Positions 16,720 to 26,037 of a DNA stretch of 64,000 nt are shown here, in pieces; positions within the stretch are counted from its first letter, which is position 1; the number at the start of each line of letters is the position of its first letter. A program made the translations under genes and the position numbers. The notes beneath the pieces were generated by a model. The model did no database searches. It was given only the letters and a program-made list of their open reading frames with translations, and was not told the origin of the DNA. Origin of the DNA: JAFEDN01 sp963818985 (GTDB lineage: Bacteria > Pseudomonadota > Gammaproteobacteria > Coxiellales > Coxiellaceae); contig CAWFUJ010000009.1 in the NCBI GenBank assembly GCA_963818985.1, positions 62,001-126,000 of the forward strand, given 5' to 3'.

Positions 16720-17721
16720 ATGACTCGATTAGCCACAGGATATACAGACGGCAACTCCTTTTTAAGGAAATGCCAAAGAGGTTTGACTCACGCTGCCCAG
16801 CAGTTACGGGATTCATACACCCGTGAAGAAGCCGTGGTCCATGGGTGTCTAGCTCTGATCGCGGCCACTGGTTTTACTTTGCTGATGTTCAATATGTTCC
16901 ATCAGCAAAATACTGTTTGGGCAGTGGTTTATAGCTTAATTAGCGTCTTCCCATTGCTGATCTTGTTTTGGTGGGGCATTGCGCAAGCTCATCGACAAAA
17001 ATGGCCTTACTTCACTTTGATCACCTTCACAATCTGCAATAGTTTTTTATTCATTATGATCTCGACACTGTGCTGTGTGGCGATTTTAACCACGCCCTTC
17101 GACATTATCGATTACCATTTAGTTAAGTTTGACCAGTGGCTGGGATTTGATGTCACCGTGCTCATGGCATGGGTGCATCACCATCCCTATATTTATAAAA
17201 TTTTGTCATTTGCATACGATGCTTGGTATCCAGAAGTGCTCCTAACCCCAGTGGTTTTAGCATTATTAAAAAGATCGGCAGAGGTGCACCGTTATTTCCT
17301 AGGCTACACGTTCTTCTTTTTGTGTTCAGCTTTGATTTATTATTTTTTTCCGACTATTGCTCCGGCTGGAGTCATGGATAGCCCTTATTTTTTACCTGAT
17401 CAATACGCGCTAGTCACTCGATTTTTTGAAGTTCATCAACAGCTACCCGTCAGTGTAATGACCGGCGGTATGGTGGCTTTTCCTTCCGTGCATGTGGCCA
17501 CTGCTTTAACTGTGCTGATCGCATTTCGCAAAATAAAAATAATCTTTTACCCATTATTAGTCATCAATACCTTGCTGATTTTTGCAACTATGGGCTTAGG
17601 CTATCACTATTTGGCGGATGTTTTAATGAGCTTGATTGTGGTATCGGTCGCGACTTGGGTGATTCATTTAATCTATAAAAAATTTATCAAACAAGATATA
17701 GCCTTTAAACCCAGTCTTTAG
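16720..17721 (+). CDS. PAP2-family membrane phosphatase/transferase
   Basis: A 333-residue integral membrane protein of the PAP2_3 type (inositolphosphotransferase/AUR1-like branch). The catalytic signatures are FPSVHVATA near residue 265 and GLGYHYLADV near residue 300; the two His are the expected nucleophile and proton donor and the Asp stabilises the latter. It has about six to seven hydrophobic helices. The ORF is open back to 16591, but that would overlap the upstream gene with an unrelated, out-of-family N-terminus; ATG 16720 is preferred. TATAAT at 16708-16713 ends only 6 bases before this ATG. Substrate unknown; lipid phosphate or phospholipid head groups are likely. The 3' end overlaps hemF by 17 bp. 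Confidence 0.8.
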   Translation: MTRLATGYTDGNSFLRKCQRGLTHAAQQLRDSYTREEAVVHGCLALIAATGFTLLMFNMFHQQNTVWAVVYSLISVFPLLILFWWGIAQAHRQKWPYFTLITFTICNSFLFIMISTLCCVAILTTPFDIIDYHLVKFDQWLGFDVTVLMAWVHHHPYIYKILSFAYDAWYPEVLLTPVVLALLKRSAEVHRYFLGYTFFFLCSALIYYFFPTIAPAGVMDSPYFLPDQYALVTRFFEVHQQLPVSVMTGGMVAFPSVHVATALTVLIAFRKIKIIFYPLLVINTLLIFATMGLGYHYLADVLMSLIVVSVATWVIHLIYKKFIKQDIAFKPSL

Positions 17722-18619
17722 CAATTAAAAACTCTTGGTATAAACGTGCTTCTTCGCTGTTGACTTGCGGTTGCCATGCATATCGCCAACTCACCTGCGG
17801 TGGCATAGATACTAAAATCGATTCGGTGCGGCCTCCCGCTTGCAAACCAAATAATGTACCGCGATCATATAATAAATTAAATTCAACATATCTCCCCCGC
17901 CTAAAGGTTTGAAAATCACGTTGCTGTTGATTGTAATGATGATTTTTACGTTGCCCAGCAATGGGCAAATAGGCAGGTAAAAAGTGATTGCCAATGCTCC
18001 TAATAAACGCCAAACATTGTTCGAATGGCCATTGATTTAAATCGTCAAAGAAAATTCCGCCGATGCCTCTTGGTTCTTGACGATGGGCTAAATAAAAATA
18101 CTCATCACATGCCTTTTTAAATTGCGGATAAATGGTTGGACCGAATGGTTCACAGGCTTGTTTAGCAGTTCGATGCCAATGCTGACAATCTTCGTTAAAA
18201 GCATACACAGGAGTTAAATCAAATCCTCCACCAAACCACCACACTGGGTCAATGCCAATTTTGTCAGCAATTATAAAGCGTAAATTCATATGCACGGTCG
18301 GCACGTAAGGATTTAATGGATGCATGACCACCGAAATCCCCAACGCTTGGAATTGGCCATCAGTTAACTGTGGGTTACGTTGGGTGGCGGCGGGTGGTAG
18401 TTTTTTACCGAAAATATGCGAGAAATTCACTGCGCCTTTTTCGAATAGCTGACCATCTGCTATGATTCGTGTGCGTCCACCACCGCCTTGTGGATAGGTC
18501 CAAAGATCTTCTTGAAACTCGGCTTTTCCATCTTCGTGGGTAAATGCTTGGCAAATACTATCTTGTAAGGCTAATAAATAGCTTTTAACGGCTATTACTT
18601 TGTTATCTATGCTTTCCAT
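17705..18619 (-). CDS. hemF: oxygen-dependent coproporphyrinogen III oxidase
   Basis: A 304-residue cytoplasmic enzyme converting coproporphyrinogen III to protoporphyrinogen IX with O2. Conserved blocks: GGGGRTRII, GAVNFSHIFG, NPYVPTVHMNLRF, WWFGGGFDLTPVY, RGIGGIFFDDL, RRGRYVEFNLLYDRGTLFGLQ and GRTESILVSMPP. Length matches the E. coli enzyme (299). It implies heme synthesis under aerobic conditions, consistent with hemB further on. It is convergent with the PAP2 gene and lies 18 bp after comF, so comF-hemF may be one transcript. Confidence 0.96.
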   Translation of the reverse strand: MESIDNKVIAVKSYLLALQDSICQAFTHEDGKAEFQEDLWTYPQGGGGRTRIIADGQLFEKGAVNFSHIFGKKLPPAATQRNPQLTDGQFQALGISVVMHPLNPYVPTVHMNLRFIIADKIGIDPVWWFGGGFDLTPVYAFNEDCQHWHRTAKQACEPFGPTIYPQFKKACDEYFYLAHRQEPRGIGGIFFDDLNQWPFEQCLAFIRSIGNHFLPAYLPIAGQRKNHHYNQQQRDFQTFRRGRYVEFNLLYDRGTLFGLQAGGRTESILVSMPPQVSWRYAWQPQVNSEEARLYQEFLIAKDWV

Positions 18620-18637
18620 TGTTTTTATTTTACTTGT

Positions 18638-19345
18638 TTAAATTGCCCGAGCGCAACTCCAAATATCGATTTTCGATATACCTTGTTGAATTAAAACTTT
18701 TTTAAATTCACGTACAGTTTGTCCGGTTGTCATCACATCATCTAGGATGGCAATGTGTTTTGCCGATGGAAATTTGCGCGATGAAAATGCTGCACTCATA
18801 TTTCGACGTCTAACTGCTGCAGTTAATTGACTTTGTGGTGCGGTATTTTTATGCCGAGAATAATAATTATAAAGTAGTGGAACGTTGAGTTGCCTAGCAA
18901 GCGGTTTTGCTATTTCCAGTGCTTGGTTAAAGCCACGTTGTCGTAAGCGTTTGTTATGTAGTGGGATAGGAATAATGCATTCAGGTAGCAATAGGTTTTG
19001 ATAGTGTTGCTGTATTGCTGACGCCAATAATTGACCTAAAAGCCGGCTACACCAAAGCTGATGCTGAAATTTTAATTGGGTGATTAGGTTTGATATGGGC
19101 GGTTGGTATATAAAAGGTGATAAGCAAATATTTGTTGATAAAGGATCTATTAAACAAGCACCACATTGTTGACCTTGGCTAAGTGGCAAAGCACATGTCA
19201 AACAAGCTTGATTGTTCCAAGGTAAATGGGCATAGCAACTGGGGCAAAGCAGGCTATTTGTCTTTAGTAATAACTTGCATAATCGACAATAATTAGGAAA
19301 GAAATAACGCAATATCTGCCCACAGGCAGCAGTTAGTTCGTACAT
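18638..19345 (-). CDS. comF: ComF/GntX family phosphoribosyltransferase-like protein
   Basis: A 235-residue protein with an N-terminal Cys-rich zinc-binding part (CRLCKLLL, CPSCYAHLPW, CLTCALPL, CGACL) and a C-terminal PRTase fold with the PRPP motif ILDDVMTTGQT near residue 195. ComF proteins take part in DNA uptake for transformation in other bacteria; in gammaproteobacteria (GntX/ComF) they are also linked to using DNA as nutrient. The RQRGFNQALEIAK motif is diagnostic. No competence operon surrounds it. Confidence 0.9.
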   Translation of the reverse strand: MYELTAACGQILRYFFPNYCRLCKLLLKTNSLLCPSCYAHLPWNNQACLTCALPLSQGQQCGACLIDPLSTNICLSPFIYQPPISNLITQLKFQHQLWCSRLLGQLLASAIQQHYQNLLLPECIIPIPLHNKRLRQRGFNQALEIAKPLARQLNVPLLYNYYSRHKNTAPQSQLTAAVRRRNMSAAFSSRKFPSAKHIAILDDVMTTGQTVREFKKVLIQQGISKIDIWSCARAI

Positions 19346-19405
19346 GATGATCCATTAAAGATTTTCAGAAAAAGTATGCAGAAATCTTCCGTTATAACCA
19401 ACCCC

Positions 19406-19417
19406 GTCAATATTGAC
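19406..19417. repeat. collapsed family A core
   Basis: GTCAATATTGAC, the two family A termini fused with the interior missing. Its flanks (CCCC before, TCCGCAGTG after) match, inverted, the flanks of the full copy at 57242-57376 (CACTGCGGA ... GGGG). This looks like a site where the element interior was lost or has not expanded. Confidence 0.6.
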
Positions 19418-19513
19418 TCCGCAGTGTAATCAAATAATGAAAATATATATCTGCTGTTACAAAATTTAACTGATATTTTGATTGTAAATCTATACAGGAA
19501 TAAAAAACTGGTA

Positions 19514-19838
19514 TCAAAGCTTATATTCGTATATGACACATTCCACGTTTTTCATTATCCCTTTTCTTGAAAATACCATACCTGCCTTCTGCATAACTTT
19601 TTCAGAAAAATTCGCCAGAGAGGATGTCAAAGACCATGAAAATACCGTAATGATATTTGTGGTAAAAATTAATATATTTTTCTATGTTTTGTTCTATCTC
19701 TTCAAGAGTTCTTACGCCGCCAGGAAAGAAACTCATTGTTTCTGGATCAGCATCCAGGCTTGCAACATGATTTAGATCACGGGGGGTGAAAGGCCTAAAT
19801 CCAAGATTGTCAGTTTCAAATAAATATGTTTGTTGCAT
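19514..19838 (-). pseudogene. GNAT acetyltransferase with internal deletion
   Basis: Residues from ATG 19838 (MQQTYLFETDNLGFRPFTP) to FDILSGEFF match the first half of RimJ/RimL-type N-acetyltransferases, including the acceptor-side helix and first strands. The frame then stops. In the next frame the sequence continues directly with a typical GNAT C-terminus, SEKVMQKAGMVFSRKG to CVIYEYKL-stop (19514). The acetyl-CoA-binding middle (roughly 90 residues) is missing, so the gene has an internal deletion and is not functional. The rest of 19346-19947 holds no gene. Confidence 0.75.
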
Positions 19839-19947
19839 AATGACTCTGTGTGTTGGGGATGAATTTAATATACCTATTTTTGCAAATTTAGTCAAATTGG
19901 GATCCTTATTATTAGGTTGTCTACTATTTGTGATAAGATAATCTATC

Positions 19948-20817
19948 ATGCGGAAAAATATAACTGATTTCCTCGATCGAAAGGCGGTCATAGCGGCATT
20001 TAATAAAGCGGTGCAAAGCTATGATCAAGCTGCTGTATTACAGCGCGAAATAGCTGATCGGTTGCTAGATCGTTTGGAGTTAGTGCAAATTAAGCCAGAA
20101 ATTATTCTAGATATTGGCGCTCGCACAGGTTATACCAGTCATTTATTAGCAGAGCGTTATACCCAAGCTCAGGTGATTGCTGTGGATTGGGCGGAAAATT
20201 TATTGCGTTTCAAGGAGCAGAAGTCAATTTTAAAGATTTGTGCCGAACCTGAAAAATTACCCCTTCCAGCAGAATGTGCGGATTTAATAGTGGCTAATTT
20301 AGTATGGCATTGGGTGGATGACAAAAAGGGGTGCTTACAAGAATGGCGCCGATTATTAAAACCAGGAGGTTTATTATTATTTACGACCTTAGGGCCAGAT
20401 ACCTTGCATGAGTTAAGAGCGAGTTTTGCCGAGGTAGATGAGCATCCCCACGTTCATTTATTTTTAGATATGCATGATATCGGTGACCTGTTAATGGCAG
20501 TTAAATTTGCTGAACCAGTCATGCAAGCTGAACATTTATTTTTAACTTATAGTCATTTAAAAGATTTATTTCGAGATTTACGCAATACCGGCGTGACCAA
20601 TGCCCTGCGAGCTCGCTGTCAAAGCTTATATGGCAAGCAACGTTGGCAGAAAATGCAAGACTGTTATAAAAACTTCTCTTCAATAGAATATGGCTTTCCT
20701 GCCACTATTGAAGTCATCTATGGGATAGGTTGGGCGGCGGCGCAAGCTTCTGTGAATTATCAGGATGAGAATGGCAATATTTTAGTTCCTATCAGCAACT
20801 TGAAAAAGGTCGCATGA
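19948..20817 (+). CDS. bioC: malonyl-ACP O-methyltransferase
   Basis: A 289-residue class I SAM-dependent methyltransferase. It resembles BioC, which methylates malonyl-ACP so that it can prime pimelate synthesis for biotin. Motif I is ILDIGARTGYTS (about 53-64), motif II acid AVDWAENLL, motif IV VANLVWHWVDD and LKPGGLLLFTTLGPDTLHELR, the last being typical of BioC. The start at 19948 is supported by the N-terminal helix KAVIAAFNKAVQSYDQAA. It overlaps msrB by 4 bp (ATGA). No other bio gene is in the window. Confidence 0.85.
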   Translation: MRKNITDFLDRKAVIAAFNKAVQSYDQAAVLQREIADRLLDRLELVQIKPEIILDIGARTGYTSHLLAERYTQAQVIAVDWAENLLRFKEQKSILKICAEPEKLPLPAECADLIVANLVWHWVDDKKGCLQEWRRLLKPGGLLLFTTLGPDTLHELRASFAEVDEHPHVHLFLDMHDIGDLLMAVKFAEPVMQAEHLFLTYSHLKDLFRDLRNTGVTNALRARCQSLYGKQRWQKMQDCYKNFSSIEYGFPATIEVIYGIGWAAAQASVNYQDENGNILVPISNLKKVA

Positions 20818-21230
20818 TGCTTAAGCTGAGCAAAAGTAAAGAAAAATGGCATGCTCTGTTGACTCCCGAACAGTATAAAATAACGCGAGAAAAAGGCACC
20901 GAAAGAGCTTTTACAGGGGCCTATGTCGATTGTTTTGTTGAAGGCATTTATCACTGTGTGTGCTGCGGTCAAGCGCTGTTTGATTCCAAGGATAAATATG
21001 ATGCCAAATGCGGTTGGCCAAGTTTTGCCAGGCCTATAGACTTAACGGCAGTAGCCATCACTCAAAGTTTTTTTTCCGGCTTGCTTCGCGAAGAGGTGTC
21101 ATGTCGGCGTTGCGATGCTCATCTTGGGCATGTATTTGCCGATGGCCCCCCTCCAACGGGCCTGCGCTATTGCATGAATTCCATTGCCCTAAAACTCAGG
21201 CGTAAAATACCAATCTCCGCAAAGTTGTAG
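20814..21230 (+). CDS. msrB: peptide methionine-(R)-S-oxide reductase
   Basis: A 138-residue MsrB that reduces the R epimer of methionine sulfoxide in proteins. Zinc is held by two CxxC pairs (CVCCG and CRRCDAHLGHVF); the catalytic Cys is in RYCMNSIAL and the active-site block GWPSFARP is present. The start overlaps the bioC stop (ATGATG context), so the two are translationally coupled. The C-terminal tail is slightly longer than needed (KLRRKIPISAKL). Confidence 0.95.
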   Translation: MMLKLSKSKEKWHALLTPEQYKITREKGTERAFTGAYVDCFVEGIYHCVCCGQALFDSKDKYDAKCGWPSFARPIDLTAVAITQSFFSGLLREEVSCRRCDAHLGHVFADGPPPTGLRYCMNSIALKLRRKIPISAKL

Positions 21231-21276
21231 AATAAAGTTGCCTGGCAGGGCGAATTATCCGGATAAAATTACCTAT

Positions 21277-21420
21277 ATGGACATAAAAGAGCGATTACTT
21301 AAATTGGATTTGCCGGAACTTGCTGGAAAATGGTCACGAAGAATCAATGAGGAACAGCGCTTGGGTTATCAAATTAATAATCATGAATTGATTATTTTTC
21401 AGTGTCGATATCATTATTAA
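21277..21420 (+). CDS. possible 47-residue small protein
   Basis: Unrecognised. From ATG 21277 (MDIKERLLKLDLPELAGK) it encodes a short amphipathic protein that ends 4 bp before the converging efflux-channel gene. No ribosome site is obvious and an AATAATC/GATTATT stem overlaps its 3' end, so part of the stretch could instead be a terminator for msrB. It could also be the remnant of a longer gene. Confidence 0.3.
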   Translation: MDIKERLLKLDLPELAGKWSRRINEEQRLGYQINNHELIIFQCRYHY

Positions 21421-21424
21421 ATAG

Positions 21425-22951
21425 TCAGCGAGAATTTTGGCGACAAGGGCTATCCCAGCACCCTCCTAACGAGGCAATTAAAGTGACGGTGGCGACCATT
21501 TGCCTTCCTTTGATGAGCTCATTATTTTGCTCGATTCCGTAGGTGGAGTTTTGAGCCACCAGCACCGAAGTAACGTCAGTGGACCCAGCTCGATAATCAT
21601 GTACTTGAAACCGCACAGAATGTTTCGATGCCGTCACTGCTTGTGATTCCACTGCAGCTTCGGATTTTAAAATTCGTAATGTGGCCAAATTATCTTCTAC
21701 ATTTTGAAAAGCACCTAACACAACCTCTCGATAAGTAGCAACATTTTCTCTATAAATAGCGCGAGCTGCCGCGACTTGCGCTCTACGTAATCCGCCTTCA
21801 TAGAAAGTTTCCATGAGTTGAGCGCCGATTAGCCAGAAAGAAGATGGGCCGCTAAACAAAAGATTAAGTTTATTACTTTGAAAACCAGTCGATGCTGACA
21901 AAGGTAAAGTGGGGAAAAATGCAGAAATGGCCACACCAATTTGCGCATTGGCAGAGGCCACTTGACGTTCGGCCTGAGCAATATCAGGCCGTCTTTCTAA
22001 TAATTCCGAAGGAATTTGAGTGGGGATAGAGGGTGGATCCATAGAGATAATTTTAGGTTTTAGCGTAAAGATTGAAGGAGGCACTCCAATCAAAACTGCA
22101 ATGGCATGTTCATATAGTGCTCGATTAATCCCATTATCTATAGCTGCTGCTTGAGCTACTTTTAATTGAGTGACGGCGGTCGCAACATCCGTTTGGGAAG
22201 CAGTTCCAGCCTGTAAACGGTACTGGGTTATTTTCAGTAATCTTTGGTAGGCTGCAACAGCCTTATTTAAGACTTGTTGAATCCTATCAAGGGTACGCAA
22301 CTGGAAATAATCTTGCGCGAGCAAAGATTGCATCGACAATCGGACTGAAGCTAATTGGGCTGCTGTCGATTGTGACGTGTCAGTATAAGATTCCACCGTG
22401 CGTCGTACGCCCCCCCAAAGATCAGGCTCCCAAGAAGCATTGAAATTCACTAAATAAGTACTAAACGGTTTTAAGTTATTAGAAGCATTACTGCTTTTAC
22501 TTCCTGTGCCAGTCCCGGAGCTTTGTCCAGCAGCGCTGCTAGCTCCACCCACACCGGTACCCGAAACGGTATTGAAAGTTGAGTTCGGGGGTTTTTGGCG
22601 GGTGTAAGATAAAAATCCACTAATAACCGGAAAAAATGCGGCGCGAGCTTCTGCGATCAAAGCAACAGATTGGTCATATTGGGCTAAAGCCAAAGCTATA
22701 TTTTGATTGGCGTTATTGAGTTGATTTTCCAAGGCGCATAATTCGTCATTATGAAAAATTTCCCACCACGGTCCACGATTTTGATCATCTTGGGGAGAAG
22801 CCACTTTCCATCCCTTCGGTGGCTTAATCAACGCTTCTTTATATTGATTAGGAACCACCGTGACCGGCGGCGCATAGTTTGGGCCTACAGTACAACTGCA
22901 GATTAGCAAAGCATTCAAACCTATAGCGAATTTAACGGGTTTTTTACCCAT
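21425..22951 (-). CDS. RND efflux outer-membrane lipoprotein (NodT family)
   Basis: A 508-residue TolC/OprM-like outer-membrane factor. The N-terminus is a lipoprotein signal with lipobox-like LLICSC followed by TVGPNYAPP, the usual start of NodT-family channels. Two OEP repeats follow, each with long coiled helices (NQNIALALAQYDQSVAL, ERRPDIAQAERQVASANAQIG). A Gly/Ser-rich insertion (about residues 128-155, GTGVGGASSAAGQSSGTG) lies in the first repeat. It is the last gene of the mdtABC-like operon, overlapping the broken mdtC by 31 bp, and has no frameshift itself. Confidence 0.92.
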   Translation of the reverse strand: MGKKPVKFAIGLNALLICSCTVGPNYAPPVTVVPNQYKEALIKPPKGWKVASPQDDQNRGPWWEIFHNDELCALENQLNNANQNIALALAQYDQSVALIAEARAAFFPVISGFLSYTRQKPPNSTFNTVSGTGVGGASSAAGQSSGTGTGSKSSNASNNLKPFSTYLVNFNASWEPDLWGGVRRTVESYTDTSQSTAAQLASVRLSMQSLLAQDYFQLRTLDRIQQVLNKAVAAYQRLLKITQYRLQAGTASQTDVATAVTQLKVAQAAAIDNGINRALYEHAIAVLIGVPPSIFTLKPKIISMDPPSIPTQIPSELLERRPDIAQAERQVASANAQIGVAISAFFPTLPLSASTGFQSNKLNLLFSGPSSFWLIGAQLMETFYEGGLRRAQVAAARAIYRENVATYREVVLGAFQNVEDNLATLRILKSEAAVESQAVTASKHSVRFQVHDYRAGSTDVTSVLVAQNSTYGIEQNNELIKGRQMVATVTLIASLGGCWDSPCRQNSR

Positions 22952-25900
22952 ATTTTATTTCCAAATTTTCGAACTTTTTCCAATGCTAAGAAAATAGCCG
23001 GGGTTGTGTAGAGAGTTAATAGCTGGCTGACCATCAACCCGCCAATAATGGTAATTCCCAGCGGCCGTCGCATTTCAGATCCGACACCAAATCCAAACAC
23101 TAAAGGTAACGCGCCAAACATGGCCGCCATCGTCGTCATCATAATAGGCCGCAGACGCAATTGTGCTGCAGTAAATCGCATCACTAGAGGACATATTTTC
23201 GTTCCTTTGACAATCGAGTGCAAAGTCAATCATCATAATGGCATTTTTTTTGACGATGCCAACTAATAGAATAATACCAATAAAAGCTATGATGGTTAAA
23301 TCGACATGGGTGAGCAATAACGCTAGCAAAGCGCCTACACCGGCTGAAGGTAAAGTAGAAAAAATGGTTATGGGATGAATTAAACTTTCATATAAAATTC
23401 CCAAAACAATATAGATTGTTATTAAAGCTACGATTAAAAGATAAGGCATCATCTAGCTAATGAAGCTTGAAAAGCTTGCGCTGTCCCTTGAAATATCCCT
23501 TGGACATTGGGTGGTAAATGATAGTGCACTCACTTTATTGGTAATTTGATTCACCACAGTTCCCAATGAAATCTAGGCAATAAATTAAATGAATAGGTGG
23601 CAGAAGGGAAATTATTTTGATGGTTAACTGCTAAGTAAAGTTGCCGAGTTATCAGAACTGCGATAGCGGATAATGGCATAGCATTGCCAGAAGATGAAGT
23701 GACATAAATATGATTAAGTGTTTCAGGTCGTTGCCAAAATTGGGTGCGACTTCCATCACCACATGATATTGATTCATCAGCGTGATACATGATTGAGACT
23801 TGACGCTGCCCAAAGGCATCATATAATGTATTATCAATTTGCTGCGGAGTAATACCAAAACGCGAAGCAGTATCTCGATCATAGGTTACAAAGGTCTGCA
23901 AACCATTATTAAGTTGATCACTATTGAAATCTGCAATCCCAGGTGTATTCTCGATAGCTGCTTTAACTCGTGGCGCCCATGTATTGAGCTCCGGCAAATT
24001 ATCGGCAGACATTGTATATTGATACTGCGCATTACCTAATCGCCCACCAATTATTAAATCTTGAGCAGCTTGCATATAAAGTTTTGCGCCTGTGATCAAG
24101 GCAAGTTTTGCCGTAAGCGACCAATCACGTCATCAGCTGAATAATTTGCGTATTCTAATGGTTTTAAGCGTAATATACATAGAACCAGATTACTCGTATT
24201 ATTCGCTCCACCAATAAATACCTACCACATGTGCTACAGCAGGATCTTGCTTTATAATTTTGACTAATTGTCCTAAGTTTTTTTTGCATAAGCTTGAAAT
24301 GAAATATCCTGTTCGTCAGCTTGAATAGATGCCAATAATTCGCCCAGTATCTTGCTGGGGAAAAAATCCTTTTGGGATGACAATAGATAAAAAAACAATG
24401 AATCAATGGTCAATGCAAGTATAACATGCTAGCATTAAATTGAGGATGATCAACGACCCAACTTAAACTCATGTTATATAATCATACACATGTTCAACAA
24501 TCAAATTGTTCCGGTTTTTGCTTCACTTGATTTTCAGCTTAAGAAAGCGTGAGCACATCATGGGCGTAACGGTTAGCGAAACTAATAGCGAAACAGAATT
24601 GCAATGGATAAAGTAACCGCAAATTCGCGAAACAAACGACCAACAATACCGCCCATAAACAAAATTGGAATAAATACCGCAATCAAGGAAAGACTCATCG
24701 ACACCACAGTAAATCCAACTTCCTGTGCACCACTGCAGCGCCGCTCAATGGGCTCATTCCTGCTTCGATATGACGAGTCGATATTTTCTAACACCACCAC
24801 GGCATCATCCACCACAAAGCCAGTTGAAATTGTTAATGCCATCAATGATAAATTATCGAGACTAAAACCGCAAAATACATGACCCCAAATGTGCCCAACA
24901 ATGATAAGGGCACTGCAACACTGGGAATCAATGCTGCACGTGGACTGCCAAAAAAAACATAGACCACTAAAATGACCAAGATCACGGCAATCAACAACGT
25001 AAATTCCACATCATGCAGTGAAGCACGAATGGTAGTCGTACGGTCCATTAAACTGTCATATTAATCCCCGCAGGAATATCCGCTTGTAAACGGCAATGTT
25101 TTTTGCACCTGATTGACAGTTTCAATCACATTGGCTCCTGGTTGTTTAAAAACAACTAAAACAACTGCGGGTTTACCGTCTAATACTCCGGCGTTGCGTA
25201 TATTTTCAACTGAATCTTGAACCTTACCGACATCGACAATCCTCACGGGTGCTCCATTGCTGATAAGAATAATTAATGGCAAATATTCTTAGGCTGGAAA
25301 AGTTGATCGTTGGTATAATATCGTGAACTAGCTATTGATTCTGCGTCAATTGTCCCTTAGGACTATTGACATTGGCATTGGCTAAAGTCGTAGCTCACAT
25401 CTTCCAGACCGATATTATATTGATTAAGTGCAGTGGGATTAAGTTCAACTCTGATTGCATGGCAGAGAGCTGCCACCGACAACACTTGTCCAACGCCATT
25501 GATTTGGGATAATTTTTGTTGCAAAATAGTAGAAGCCACATCATACATTTGACCTTTAGTATAATATGGCGAAGTCAAGGCAAAAATCATAATGGGTGCA
25601 TCGGCTGGATTAATTTCTCGATAAGTTGGATTGTTGGGCAGATTGGGCGGTAAATCACTGCGAGCTTATTAATAGCAGCTTGGACATCACGAGCGGCGCC
25701 ATCGATATCCCTGCGTTAAATCAAATTGCAGACTGATATGGGTGGAACCTAAATTACTAGCAGAAGTCATTTGGGTAATGCCAGAAATACGACCTAATTG
25801 GTGCTCCAAAGGTGTGGCGACTGATGTGGCCATGATTTCAGGGCTGGCGCCTGGAAATGTGGCTTGAACACTAATAGTGGGAAAGTCAATTTGCTGGCAG

Positions 25901-26007
25901 CGACGACACGGGTAATAATTTAAAAGCCACAATTCCAGCAATTGCCACACCAAGGCAAGCAAAGTGGTGGCAATTGGACGATCAATAAAAGGCCGCGATA
26001 GATTCAT
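22921..26007 (-). pseudogene. mdtC: RND efflux permease, second pump subunit, broken
   Basis: Fragments spread over all three minus frames together rebuild an MdtC-like RND permease: start RPFIDRPIATTLLALV (26007), the GASPEIMATSVATPLEHQLG block, KPAVVLVVFKQPGANVIETV, TGFVVDDAVVVLENI, AAQDLIIGGRLGNAQYQYT, FGQRQVSIMYHADE, LLVGIVKKNAIMMIDFAL, RLRPIMMTTMAAMFGALPL and the RPLGITIIGGLMVSQLLTLYTTP end. More than eight frameshifts and a few stops interrupt it, and segments around 24100-24580 are hard to align. It sits 30 bp after the mdtB-like gene. Individual blocks remain well conserved, so the decay is recent or partly a consensus-quality effect. Confidence 0.85.
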
Positions 26008-26037
26008 GTGGCACCACTCTCTGTCGGTATTTCAGAG

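Noticed and set aside
24164..24406. 80-codon minus-strand frame as a separate small protein
   Set aside because: It is an out-of-frame read through the broken mdtC-like gene.
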